Positions 35,584 through 44,733 of a stretch of DNA of 64,000 nucleotides are shown here, in pieces (positions within the stretch are counted from its first letter, which is position 1; each line of letters opens with the position of its first letter). A model generated the notes under the pieces. It saw only the letters and a program-made list of their open reading frames with translations. It did not search any database and was not told the DNA's origin. Made by a program: the position numbers and the translations under genes. The stretch covers positions 62,001 through 126,000 of the forward strand of contig CAZDWZ010000001.1 in the NCBI GenBank assembly GCA_964509425.1. The letters run 5' to 3'. Source of the stretch: CAZDWZ01 sp964509425. GTDB lineage: Bacteria > Bdellovibrionota_C > UBA2361 > SZUA-149 > CAZDWZ01.

Positions 35584-38500
35584 CTAGCCGCGAACCTCCG
35601 TCGCCATGTTGTAGTCGATCTGATCTCTCGTCGCGCCAGCGGAGATTTTCGCTTGACGGTTCCTCGGAACAATCTGGAACTTGCCGTACGTGTTCGACGG
35701 GAAGCCGCTGCAGATGTTCGAAGAAGCGCTTCCATTCGCTGCGAGCGGGATCTCCAGTGCAGATCCGACTGGCAGTCCGTTGAAGTCGAATCGGGTCAAG
35801 TCGACCATCTCAGGTGTCGAGCCCGAGTTCGAAATCACCACTCGGCAGGACTGCGAAAGGAACGAGTTAAGCGATCCAAATATTGCCTTTCCGAGTGGAT
35901 CGCTTCCACGGAGCGACCGTGCTGACCAAACCGTAGCAGTCGGCAGACGGCTGTAGTGCACGATTGTCGCATACAACGCTCCTGGGACGTCGCTCGACAC
36001 GGTGAAGTGACCGACATTGCTGTTCAGGAACGGATCACCGATATCGTGCAACGTCGCACGCGCTCCAAGCGTTTGCGAAATCGTATCCTTCAGTACTCCG
36101 TCCTTATCAAACGCCCGAACAATAATGTTGATCGGAATTGCGAGGACGTTTGACACCTCACCAATCGCCGTTGTCACCGAAGACGTATCCATCGGCAGCA
36201 CGATCGGTCCAGACCTTCCTCTCATCCCTTCGACACTGACCACGCCAGCAAACGCGTTCGCTCCCGTCGTTCCGAACGTAGTGCTTCGGAAGAAGTAGCG
36301 GTTTACACGCATGCTGACTCTCGCCAGTTCGAACCCTGGATTCGGCACCCAAAGAACGAGACCAATTCGATTGACCCCGACGATGTCGTGAATCGACACG
36401 TCTTCACGGCCGAGGGCAGACAAGAAGACGGGACGCGCGAATACCCCTGGATTGAGTACTGGATCTATCTCTATCGGCGCTCCGTTCTGGCCGAAGAAGA
36501 ACAGGTTTCCAGAGATTGCGATGGCTTCGTTGTTCGACATTTCACCGAAATTCGCCACTCTGAAACCAGCATCCGCGGGATCCAGACTTGGGTGATTCGT
36601 ATTGAACGACGCTGCCAACGTTCCTCTTCGGTAACCCGAGAACGGAATTGCGTAGGCGTAGTCGAAGTCGTCAAACGTCGGTCCTTCAAGTCTGTAGACC
36701 GACACCTGTCCGTCAAAATCACCGGGGCTGAGAGGTGTCACTCCGTCGACTTCGAACCCTTCGAATAGCGCAGTTCCATAGTCGTCCTCATTGAACCCGT
36801 CGAGCGCGTTCAGATTGACGTCTGCTTGGCCGTTCGGAGGAACGAACATCGGGAAGACTTCGTGATTCTCACCATCGCGATCTCGCATAGTGACTCTGAT
36901 CAAGATTGTCTTATTTCCGAGATTGTTCCGGCCTTCTCCGATCGAGACCTGATCGTTAAAGCCGTTCCATGGCACGGAATATTCCGTCGAGATCACAGAC
37001 GACGCGTGTGAATCGAAATCGAGCGCGTTCACAAGTCCGTCGCCGTCAGCGTCATCGGTCAAGCCGCCTTCTTCGGAGTTACGCAATCCATCTCCGTCAC
37101 TGTCGTCGTCCACCGTGAAATTCCTTGCGGAGGACTGCGCACTGGAATTTCCGGCGACGTCAACCGCTTGCGCGGTTACCGTGGTCAATCCGTCCGGAAG
37201 ACTTACCGCCGTCGTGAAGCTCCACGCTCCTCCGCCGGAGACAGGCGACGAACCGAGGTTCGTAAGACCTTGAAAGACGGTAACAGTAGCTGCAACTTCA
37301 CCGGTTCCACTGAAGTCCGGAGTGTCAGTTCCAACCACTTCACCCTCAGCCGGGACGACGATTACCGGGACGGTAGGCGCGGCGGTGTCGATCACAACCG
37401 TCAGCGTGGCGCTGTTCGCGCTGACATTCCCCAAATCATCGATTTGATTTGAAGCGATGTCATGCGACCCGTCGGCGAGCGTGTCGCTTTCGATAGTGAC
37501 GGTGCCCGACGAGCAGACTGCTGAGCCCAAGACCGTCGTATCTTCTACGAGCTGAACCAAGTTTCCATCCACGGTGCACGACACCGTGAACTCCGGCTCG
37601 TTCACATTCGTAATGTTGTCGATCGAGGAGCTTCCGGAGTCATCAGCAGCTAACAGATCCGGAATACCGCTCGAGCCGTCAGCGCTCGTGTCGATAGTGA
37701 CGTCAAGCGTTCCGCTTGCAGGCCCTTCGTTACCTGCTGGATCCTCCGCCCGGGCGAATACCGTGTGGAGCCCGTCCGAGAGAGCCGCGGTCGTTGTGAT
37801 CGCCGCGGTGTTTCCGGCACAAAGTGCGCTACCGATAACATCGGTGCCTTCGACCAGCTCAATGGTGTCTCCGTCATCGGTGCACGAAACATCAAAGGTC
37901 GGAGTGTTATCACCAGTGAGGTTATCCGTATCATCCGAGCCAGTGTCGCTTCCGGCCTGGAGATCCGGATCTCCAGTTTGGGCCGGCGGAACCGTGTCGA
38001 TGGTGATCGCGAGAGGATCGCTCTCTGTTCCCGCATTTCCAGCCACGTCGATTTCCCGTGCCGTAATGTTGTAGGGCCCGTCAACAAGCGTAATGCTCGT
38101 CACCGCAACAGTTCCTCCAGCGCAGAAACCGGAACCGAGCAAGTTGGTTTGTTCGTAGATTTCAACGAGGATTCCTTCTTCAGAGCAAGCCACGTCGAAA
38201 GTCGGCGTTTGAACAAACGTCAGATTATCGTCGGTCAAAATTCCTGTGTCGCTTCCGACTTGAAGATCCGGAATCCCAACTCCCGTAGGTGCAACGGTAT
38301 CAACCGTGATGGAAAGAGTTGGTCCGTTTTGGCCGACGTTTCCTGCTGTGTCGGTCTGATTCGCGTAGAGGAAATGCTGACCGTCTGACAACGTCGACGT
38401 GACGATAAAGGCATTCCCGCCAGCACAATTCGTACTTCCGAGCTCAGTCGAGTCTTCAAAGAGCCTGACCAATCCCGTCGTGCAACCAACGCGAACCGTC

Positions 38501-40713
38501 GGCGTGCTGAAGTTCGTGATGTTATCGATTGTCGAAATGCCGCTATCATCGATGAGGTCAGGGAGAGCCGGTGCCGTCGGAACCCCTGTATCAATCACAA
38601 CATTCAATCCGGCGCTCGAACTGCTGAGATTTCCAGCGGTGTCCGTTTGCTGCACGGTCAAAGTATGCGGCCCATCGATGAGCGCCGAGCTCAAGATCGT
38701 TGTCTCGCCGCTTAAATCGCAGGTGTTGAAGCCCACCGGAGTTCCGCCGTCGAATAAGACGACCAATGCTCCAGGGTCGCAACTTGTAACGAGGAAATTC
38801 GGCGCGTCGATGTTCGTTACGTTGTCGGTCGATGAAATTCCCGAATCATCAAGAAGGTCCGGAGCATTGGTTGCCGCCACTTGCGTGTCGATGGTGACAT
38901 CCAACGAACCGCTGTCACTGCTCACGTTCCCAGCGATATCTCGTTGTCTCGCTTGCAAGCTATGGATTCCGTCACTCATGAATGAGCTCGTGACTGCGAC
39001 CGGATTTCCTCCCGAGCAGTCTCCGGAACCTCGAACAAAGCCGTTCTCGAGTAAATCAACGAAATCGGAATTATCGCAGATAAGGTCGAACGTCGGTGTC
39101 GAATCATTCGTAAGGTTATCACTGTCTGAATTACCCGAATCACTCGTCGCCTGAAGATCCGGAGCAACGGTCGCAACAGGCGCGACCGTATCGATGGTCA
39201 CTGGAAGCGAACCGCTTGTATTACCCGTGTTTCCAGCCGTATCGGTTTGATACGCCGAGAATCCAAACGACCCGTCGGCGACGAACGGCACGGTAATCGT
39301 CGATGAGCCGCCGGTGCAAGTGTTCGTGGCAACTGGAGAGCCGTCCAACAGCAAGGTCACCGTGGTTCCAGAGGTGCAGCTAACGGTGAATGTCGGCGAG
39401 TTATCGAATGTGATCTCGTCAAAGCTCGAAGTGCCGGTATCGCTTGCTGCCTGAAGATTCGGCGTCCCCGGGGTGCCTGGAGCAGTAAAGTCGATCGTCA
39501 CCGCAAGGGTTCCACTATCGACGCTGTTATTTCCGGCCACATCCGTTTGACGGGCGTCTAAGTTGTGCGCTCCGCTGCCAAGAGCATTGCTGGTAATGAC
39601 CGCCGCTCCGCCGGAGCAGACCGCCGAGCCATGGACGGTGTTCCCCTCCCGAAGTTGAACGACCAAACCGTCGACGCAATTCAAGATGTCGAAAGTTGGC
39701 GTCGTGATGTTCGTGATATTGTCGGTGGAGCTGATACCGGAATCACTCGTTGCTTGCATGTCAGGCGTAGTGAGCGTGTTTGGAGCAACCGTGTCGATTT
39801 CAACTTGGAGGGCAGTGCTCTCCGCGGTTACGTTCGCGCCATCGATTTCTCGCGCGGAAATGAGATGAATTCCGTCCGGAAGATTGCTTGTAGTGAGCGT
39901 TGCAACTCCACTGCCGTTACACGTTGCGGTAGCAATGGTTCCACCGTTCTCACGGAGTTGTACGGTGGCACCAGGATCGCAGGTAACCGTGAACTGAGGA
40001 TCATCCTCGTTCGTGATGTTATCGGTATTCGACAATCCGTTATCGTCGGCGGTAACGAGATCCGGAATCCCCGGCACTGAGAGCGTCCGAATTGTAAGTG
40101 AAAGAGAAGAAAAGCAATGCGGATCGTTTACCGCATTGTCGGAAAGTGTGAGCGTCCAGTTTCCTGCAGGATTCTGGCCGTCGTAAGAATTTAGGTTACC
40201 GGTCGGCCGGAATGTTCCCGACTGTGGCGCGACCCCACCAACCACCGAACCGGCAGTCTGGTCAAAGTTCACGAGGACAGTGCCGCCGTGGGTGATCGTT
40301 CCCGTATATGTTCCAGGAGTAAAAAGATTAACTACGGTCGCGGCGGGACTCGTCAGAGTCTGCGACGCCTGCGTGTTGAAAACGCTTCCCGGTCCATCAA
40401 GAATCGGATTACAACGTCCGACGCCCACTCCCGCGTCGTCGATCTTCGCAAATCCCACTGATGCAACGACGCTAAAAATGACTTCGCCGGCCGGGAAGTC
40501 CGTTGGTCCGACAGTGATCTGTCGGTTGATCGAGCCGTTGTCAGCGCCGTTTCCCAACGTGTTGTTCTGATACGTCTGCGTTGTCGCAAACGCGAACGAC
40601 GGGAACATTGCGAGCACAGCAAGCAAGGTGGACGCGCGCAAAACAGCACGTTTCCGAGCTTGTTTACCGTGGGACCCAAGGTTCACGTGTTGTGAAATGA
40701 AGTTGGAATTCAT
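35584..40713 (-). CDS. Giant secreted protein: P-domain, nine Cys-paired Ig-like repeats, TSP3-like segment
   Basis: ATG at 40713 follows AAGGG and gives a signal peptide (TLLAVLAMFPSFAFA); the product is about 1709 residues. An N-terminal proprotein-convertase P-like domain (NNTLGNGADNGSINRQI ... FSSLSLTIRTL) comes first. Nine Ig-like repeats of about 95 residues follow. Each starts near PDLQAxSDSG and ends near AGN...VTIDTVAP, and each has two conserved Cys. A tenth, divergent Ig-like repeat and a Ca-binding-type stretch (DSDGDGLRNSEEGG) come next. About 480 residues of unknown fold end the protein. It is probably a surface adhesin or structural protein. Confidence 0.88.
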   Translation of the reverse strand: MNSNFISQHVNLGSHGKQARKRAVLRASTLLAVLAMFPSFAFATTQTYQNNTLGNGADNGSINRQITVGPTDFPAGEVIFSVVASVGFAKIDDAGVGVGRCNPILDGPGSVFNTQASQTLTSPAATVVNLFTPGTYTGTITHGGTVLVNFDQTAGSVVGGVAPQSGTFRPTGNLNSYDGQNPAGNWTLTLSDNAVNDPHCFSSLSLTIRTLSVPGIPDLVTADDNGLSNTDNITNEDDPQFTVTCDPGATVQLRENGGTIATATCNGSGVATLTTSNLPDGIHLISAREIDGANVTAESTALQVEIDTVAPNTLTTPDMQATSDSGISSTDNITNITTPTFDILNCVDGLVVQLREGNTVHGSAVCSGGAAVITSNALGSGAHNLDARQTDVAGNNSVDSGTLAVTIDFTAPGTPGTPNLQAASDTGTSSFDEITFDNSPTFTVSCTSGTTVTLLLDGSPVATNTCTGGSSTITVPFVADGSFGFSAYQTDTAGNTGNTSGSLPVTIDTVAPVATVAPDLQATSDSGNSDSDNLTNDSTPTFDLICDNSDFVDLLENGFVRGSGDCSGGNPVAVTSSFMSDGIHSLQARQRDIAGNVSSDSGSLDVTIDTQVAATNAPDLLDDSGISSTDNVTNIDAPNFLVTSCDPGALVVLFDGGTPVGFNTCDLSGETTILSSALIDGPHTLTVQQTDTAGNLSSSSAGLNVVIDTGVPTAPALPDLIDDSGISTIDNITNFSTPTVRVGCTTGLVRLFEDSTELGSTNCAGGNAFIVTSTLSDGQHFLYANQTDTAGNVGQNGPTLSITVDTVAPTGVGIPDLQVGSDTGILTDDNLTFVQTPTFDVACSEEGILVEIYEQTNLLGSGFCAGGTVAVTSITLVDGPYNITAREIDVAGNAGTESDPLAITIDTVPPAQTGDPDLQAGSDTGSDDTDNLTGDNTPTFDVSCTDDGDTIELVEGTDVIGSALCAGNTAAITTTAALSDGLHTVFARAEDPAGNEGPASGTLDVTIDTSADGSSGIPDLLAADDSGSSSIDNITNVNEPEFTVSCTVDGNLVQLVEDTTVLGSAVCSSGTVTIESDTLADGSHDIASNQIDDLGNVSANSATLTVVIDTAAPTVPVIVVPAEGEVVGTDTPDFSGTGEVAATVTVFQGLTNLGSSPVSGGGAWSFTTAVSLPDGLTTVTAQAVDVAGNSSAQSSARNFTVDDDSDGDGLRNSEEGGLTDDADGDGLVNALDFDSHASSVISTEYSVPWNGFNDQVSIGEGRNNLGNKTILIRVTMRDRDGENHEVFPMFVPPNGQADVNLNALDGFNEDDYGTALFEGFEVDGVTPLSPGDFDGQVSVYRLEGPTFDDFDYAYAIPFSGYRRGTLAASFNTNHPSLDPADAGFRVANFGEMSNNEAIAISGNLFFFGQNGAPIEIDPVLNPGVFARPVFLSALGREDVSIHDIVGVNRIGLVLWVPNPGFELARVSMRVNRYFFRSTTFGTTGANAFAGVVSVEGMRGRSGPIVLPMDTSSVTTAIGEVSNVLAIPINIIVRAFDKDGVLKDTISQTLGARATLHDIGDPFLNSNVGHFTVSSDVPGALYATIVHYSRLPTATVWSARSLRGSDPLGKAIFGSLNSFLSQSCRVVISNSGSTPEMVDLTRFDFNGLPVGSALEIPLAANGSASSNICSGFPSNTYGKFQIVPRNRQAKISAGATRDQIDYNMATEVRG

Positions 40714-41060
40714 GGAAGCCCTTATTCTAGAATTGACGAGAAAACGCGGACGAGAGGCCGAACGACAACCCCATGAGTGAGCATCGTGGAGTTTACTCAT
40801 CAGTCTCACAGTAAAGAAAGTCTTTTTTTACGCCTGAGGTGAATTTTTTTCACTGACAATCATTCACTAATTGATTCGAACGAGTTTGAAGAACACTACG
40901 ATGCCTGAGCACTGGAATTTGATTCCGATTAAAATTCGCTCCGTTCGAGAAATGCGGGCTCGATGTTGTTCACTTTATTTTGCTGGCGAGTCGGGTCCTC
41001 GCAGAGTAAGGAAGGCGAGAACGGCGCATCAAAATCAGCGCATTCCGTCATGGGGGCCAG
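40714..41060. other. Intergenic region upstream of the giant gene
   Basis: About 345 bp with AT-rich tracts, including a GTGAA/TTCAC inverted repeat near 40841. It should hold promoters for both divergent genes, but I cannot place clear boxes. No gene is supported. Confidence 0.4.
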
Positions 41061-41552
41061 ATGAAATCTCGAAACCTTTTGTGGTGTATTTTCAACCTCT
41101 CTCTTCTGTCACTCCCTATCGGTTTCATCGGTTGCGGAGCGAAAGAGTTGCCCCCCGCTCCGGTAGAAGATTGCAAGATGTCGGATAAAACCGAGATCGC
41201 GCGACTCTTTGATCGCTGGAACCGCTCCCTGCAAACCGGAGATCCCGATAAAGTGATCGCCAACTATTCTGAGAACGCTGTTCTCCTCCCAACGGCGTCC
41301 AGCGTTCCAAGAACGACTCAGGCCCAACGGCGGGAATACTTTGTCGAATTTCTCACCACGAAACCGAGCGGCAGAATTGATTTCCGCTCCATTAAGACCG
41401 GTTGCAATCTCGCCGTGGATACGGGCCTCTACACTTTCACCTACGCGGCGTTGGGAAGCCAGATTCAAGCCCGTTACACATTCACCTACAAATGGAACGG
41501 GAAAGAATGGCTGATCTCCAGTCACCATTCGTCCGCAAGTCCGATGAAGTAA
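41061..41552 (+). CDS. Lipoprotein with SnoaL/CaMKII-association-like domain
   Basis: The 163-residue product has a lipoprotein signal (LSLLSLPIGFIGC). A cone-fold domain of the NTF2/SnoaL class follows, close to the CaMKII-association type: EIARLFDRWNRSLQTGDPD, VIANYSENAVLLPT, YFVEFLTTKPSGR and YKWNGKEWLISSHHSS. These proteins are often small-molecule-binding or multimer-forming modules. GGGGG lies just before the ATG. The ligand is unknown. Confidence 0.85.
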   Translation: MKSRNLLWCIFNLSLLSLPIGFIGCGAKELPPAPVEDCKMSDKTEIARLFDRWNRSLQTGDPDKVIANYSENAVLLPTASSVPRTTQAQRREYFVEFLTTKPSGRIDFRSIKTGCNLAVDTGLYTFTYAALGSQIQARYTFTYKWNGKEWLISSHHSSASPMK

Positions 41553-41877
41553 TTCGGAATTACTTGATTTCCGCATCTCCGGTATGCCATTTTTGCCATG
41601 GCTGTCGGGAAATCAGGTGCGGTCGCGGACCAGGTTTTCTGTTCTTTTTGATGCGCGCTTAGCGCCGCACTTTGGGATTGAAGTTAAACTCACTCACGCG
41701 AGTGGCGTCTCTCTGTTCTTCACACAACCTGCCTCTCGCACTCAATGCTTCTGACTGTGTCTCACGGCTCCTGACCGTGTCTCTCGAAGTTCATCGCACT
41801 ATGAACCTCAAGAGACACGGTCAAGTCATTGGCTGCTGTCCGAGCACAGATGTCTTTTACGGGAAGGAGATGTCGGT
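41553..41877. other. Intergenic region with imperfect repeats
   Basis: It holds the hairpin at 41771-41825. Two near-copies of CTGACTGTGTCTC / CTGACCGTGTCTC also occur at about 41752 and 41771. No gene is seen apart from the start region of 41878. Confidence 0.4.
41771..41825. repeat. Long hairpin upstream of GC-rich orphan gene 5
   Basis: TGACCGTGTCTCT (41772-41784) pairs exactly with AGAGACACGGTCA (41811-41823). Pairing continues with GAAGTTCAT and ATGAACCTC around a CGCACT loop, allowing two wobble pairs. It ends about 50 bases before the ATG at 41878. Confidence 0.8.
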
Positions 41878-42135
41878 ATGTCGGCAAGAGAATTGCCGCA
41901 GTCCGTGGACGCATTCCTCATCGCGGCCCGCGCCGCCTGCCGCGGAGGAATCGCGGACCCGATCTTCGCCGCGCTCGATCAGTTTGCCGGTGCCGTCACG
42001 CTCTGGCGGTTCGGTTCGTCTGCCGCTCGCAACCGGCTTGCGGTTGACGTTCCGGCATTCGTCGAGGCGCTTCGCGCGAACGGACACGACGAACTCGCGG
42101 CGCAACTCGAGGCCTGTTCAGTGGACCTCGACTGA
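41878..42135 (+). CDS. GC-rich orphan gene 5, small helical protein
   Basis: ATG at 41878 follows GGAAGGAGATGTCGGT. The 85-residue Ala-rich, mainly helical product (DAFLIAARAACRG, FVEALRANGHDELAAQL) has no signal peptide and no recognised family. G+C is above that of its neighbours (39 of 60 in 42001-42060). It is bracketed by a long hairpin upstream and another 41 bases after its stop. Neither neighbouring gene appears related, which fits a single-gene insertion. Confidence 0.68.
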   Translation: MSARELPQSVDAFLIAARAACRGGIADPIFAALDQFAGAVTLWRFGSSAARNRLAVDVPAFVEALRANGHDELAAQLEACSVDLD

Positions 42136-42176
42136 CCAACAAAGCGGGAGTGAGGAAGAGCACTTCAATCTCTTAC

Positions 42177-42216
42177 GCGGCCAAAGGGATCCCGGGAGGG
42201 AATCCGTCTTGGCCGC
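42177..42216 (+). terminator. Hairpin downstream of GC-rich orphan gene 5
   Basis: GCGGCCAA (42177-42184) pairs exactly with TTGGCCGC (42209-42216), and GGAT pairs with ATCC inside. It has no U-tract. Confidence 0.6.
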
Positions 42217-42341
42217 ACCCGCTTTCCCGGCAACCAAATTCTTTATCAAACTCATTTCGTGCCGAGCCGGTAAAGCGCCGAATAAGAAGAGCCTCACAGA
42301 CCCTTCAAACATTTGCAGAATTGCGGTAATCCCAGTCTACT

Positions 42342-43484
42342 ATGACTACCGGTGTTACATCGCTTCGATCCTCCCTCAACTGGCGAATGGTTCTGGTTTT
42401 CTCGCTGCTCTTTCTTCTCTCCGCAGGAAAAGCAGCGTCGGACGAAGCTTCGCCAAGCGGATCGCCCACCGTCATCGGCCTCCTCTCCGATCTCACAGGC
42501 ACGAATGGAGCCAATGGAGACTCATGTCGGGAAGGGTATGAACTCGCTCGGAGAAGCTTTGCTTCAGGAGATCAAATAGGAAAAACGAAGCTGTCCTTCC
42601 TCTTCGGCGATCACAAAGGCGAGCCGAAGACCGGAACATCGGAGTTTCTTCGGATGGTCAATCAAGGTCGCGCAATCGCAGTCGTTTCAAATCGGGGAAA
42701 TGTCGGCATGGCGCTCGATCCGATTTCTGCTCGCCTTAAAATTCCGCTCATCGGAATCATGGGCCACACGGGATTCCTAAGGAACAATCCGGTCGGATAT
42801 CGCTTTTGGCCGTCACCGAAGCAGGAAGGAAGCGCTCTCGCGAAGGCGGCACTTCGCGTCGGCAAACGAGTGGCGAGTCTTGATTTGCAGGATGAATACA
42901 TTCTTTCCATCGTAGACGCGTTTAAGGCCGAGCTTGCCGCCGCAGGCGGAGAAATCGTCTTCTCCGACAGCGTGAGCGAACAGGACACGGATTGGGCGAG
43001 CCTCTTAACACGAATGCGGTCATCAAAACCCGACGTTATCTTCTTAAACACCACCGTCGGGAAGCTCGGGGCTCTTGTTCGAAGAGCACGAGAGGTCGGC
43101 GTTTCACAACCGATAATCTCAAATTTCTGGCTGTCCTACCCTTCCGTGGCCGAAGCGGCTGGCGCCGCGAACATCGAAGGAAGTGGTTACGTCGCCCTCG
43201 ATACCGGAAAGGCGAAATTTCTAGAGGCTCATCGGCGGCTCTTCCCAAACAGCCGTGCGAACGCCGTCACGCTCGCGTGCTTTTCCGGGCTTGCCTTCCT
43301 TTTGCAAAATATTCCGGACTCGGGAGGGACAGTCACCGCGGAAAATCTAAATCACCGGCTCCTTCAGGCAACCGAAGTCCTGCTTCCTGATCAAGCGATG
43401 AAAATCTCCGACCGCGAGGCCCATTTCGACCTTGTGTTTGAAACGTATCGAAACGGCACTCCAGTGAAAGTCGAGACTTTCTAG
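42342..43484 (+). CDS. Periplasmic amino-acid-type ABC substrate-binding protein
   Basis: The 380-residue product has a signal peptide (MVLVFSLLFLLSAGKAAS) and the type I periplasmic-binding fold of Leu/Ile/Val-binding proteins. Seen are IGLLSDLTGTNGANGDSC, GYELARRSF, AVVSNRGNVGMALDPIS, PKQEGSALAKAA and the C-terminal YRNGTPVKVE. No permease or ATPase genes are nearby, so it may serve a transporter elsewhere or a sensor. The start ATG lacks a good ribosome site. Confidence 0.87.
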   Translation: MTTGVTSLRSSLNWRMVLVFSLLFLLSAGKAASDEASPSGSPTVIGLLSDLTGTNGANGDSCREGYELARRSFASGDQIGKTKLSFLFGDHKGEPKTGTSEFLRMVNQGRAIAVVSNRGNVGMALDPISARLKIPLIGIMGHTGFLRNNPVGYRFWPSPKQEGSALAKAALRVGKRVASLDLQDEYILSIVDAFKAELAAAGGEIVFSDSVSEQDTDWASLLTRMRSSKPDVIFLNTTVGKLGALVRRAREVGVSQPIISNFWLSYPSVAEAAGAANIEGSGYVALDTGKAKFLEAHRRLFPNSRANAVTLACFSGLAFLLQNIPDSGGTVTAENLNHRLLQATEVLLPDQAMKISDREAHFDLVFETYRNGTPVKVETF

Positions 43485-43638
43485 CGAATGACCAAGTCTG
43501 CCCCAGGCCGCGCCGTAGTCGTCTCCACCGCAGAGTGATTCATTGTTGTCTATAAGCGCCTTCGCCGATATCCTTTCGAAGGCACATCGCTTTGACGAGA
43601 TAATTTCCGAATCTTTCGATGTAACACGGAGGAGCAAG

Positions 43639-44733
43639 ATGTCACGTCGATTTCGCATTCTGTTGGCAATTTTTTTTCTGAGTTCCGCTGGGGCAACATC
43701 AGCCGGCGCAAGCGATGAGCCCCCGGCATCACGGCAAAATCACGACCTTGAACCAGTAGTGAACGGAATGAAACCGTTCGCTCTTACGATTATTTTGTGC
43801 GGTATGTTCTTCTCGACGAACCTCGTTTTCGCTGATTCGGCGGAACGCTCAGTTATCGACTCCGAGATTCTCAAGCGACGGGTCGAGACGCTCGTGACTG
43901 ATTTCGGTCCAAGGGACTCGGAGCACCCCACGAATTTAAGAAAAGTAGCGGAATATATTCGGGAAGAGTTCAAAAAACTCAAACGGCAGCCTTCCGAGCA
44001 ACTCTTCGTCGCCGACGGTCGTGAATTCTCCAACATACTCGTGGAGCTCGGTCCCGAAACCGAGGAAGTGATCGTCGTCGGAGCTCACTATGATACCGCC
44101 GGTCCCATGCCCGGTGCAGACGATAACGCGTCGGGCGTCGCGGGACTTCTCGAGCTCGGACGATATCTCGCGAAACATCCTCCGAAGTTAAAAACGATTC
44201 TCGCCGCATATTGTTTGGAGGAACCTCCCTATTTCCGAACTTCTCTGATGGGAAGCGCCATACACGCGGCAGAAATGCGGACGAAAAAATCGAAAATTCG
44301 ATTGATGCTCTCTCTCGAGATGATCGGCTATTTTTCCGACAAAGCGGATTCACAACGTTATCCGATTCCAGCCCTCGATCGGGTTTACCCGAAAGTCGGA
44401 AACTTCATCGGCGTCGTTGGAACAACCGAGCACGTCCATCTCACGAATACAGTGAAGGCGGCGATGCAAGACGCGACTCCCCTTCCCGTCTATTCCATTA
44501 ACGCACCTCGCCTCCTCCCCGGAATCGACTTCTCAGACCATTTAAATTTCTTGAACGCTGGGTATCCAGGAATTATGATCACGGACACAGCCGACTATCG
44601 GAACGAGGCCTACCATACCCCGGACGACACACCCGACCGCCTTGATTATAAGCGAATGGCATTGGTCGTCGAAGGAGTCGCGGCCGCGATCCATAAAGTC
44701 GCCAGTGCGAAGATTGAAAAATCCCCAAATTAA
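43639..44733 (+). CDS. M28-family zinc peptidase with two hydrophobic leaders
   Basis: ATG 43639 follows a strong GGAGGAGCAAG. The 364-residue product has the M28 ligands: GAHYDT (His), GADDNASG (Asp), CLEEPPY (Glu pair), a later Asp/Glu region and SDHLNFLNAGYP (His). The N-terminus is odd. A first signal-like segment (RILLAIFFLSSAGATSAGAS) is followed 20 residues later by a second one (FALTIILCGMFFSTNLVFAD). It may be a fusion, or translation may start again at the Met at 43768. It is an exported aminopeptidase-type enzyme. Confidence 0.9.
   Translation: MSRRFRILLAIFFLSSAGATSAGASDEPPASRQNHDLEPVVNGMKPFALTIILCGMFFSTNLVFADSAERSVIDSEILKRRVETLVTDFGPRDSEHPTNLRKVAEYIREEFKKLKRQPSEQLFVADGREFSNILVELGPETEEVIVVGAHYDTAGPMPGADDNASGVAGLLELGRYLAKHPPKLKTILAAYCLEEPPYFRTSLMGSAIHAAEMRTKKSKIRLMLSLEMIGYFSDKADSQRYPIPALDRVYPKVGNFIGVVGTTEHVHLTNTVKAAMQDATPLPVYSINAPRLLPGIDFSDHLNFLNAGYPGIMITDTADYRNEAYHTPDDTPDRLDYKRMALVVEGVAAAIHKVASAKIEKSPN

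Noticed and set aside
35681..40080. Many plus-strand open frames across the giant Ig-repeat gene
   Set aside because: They are shadows of the repeats on the other strand, in fixed phase, without ribosome sites.
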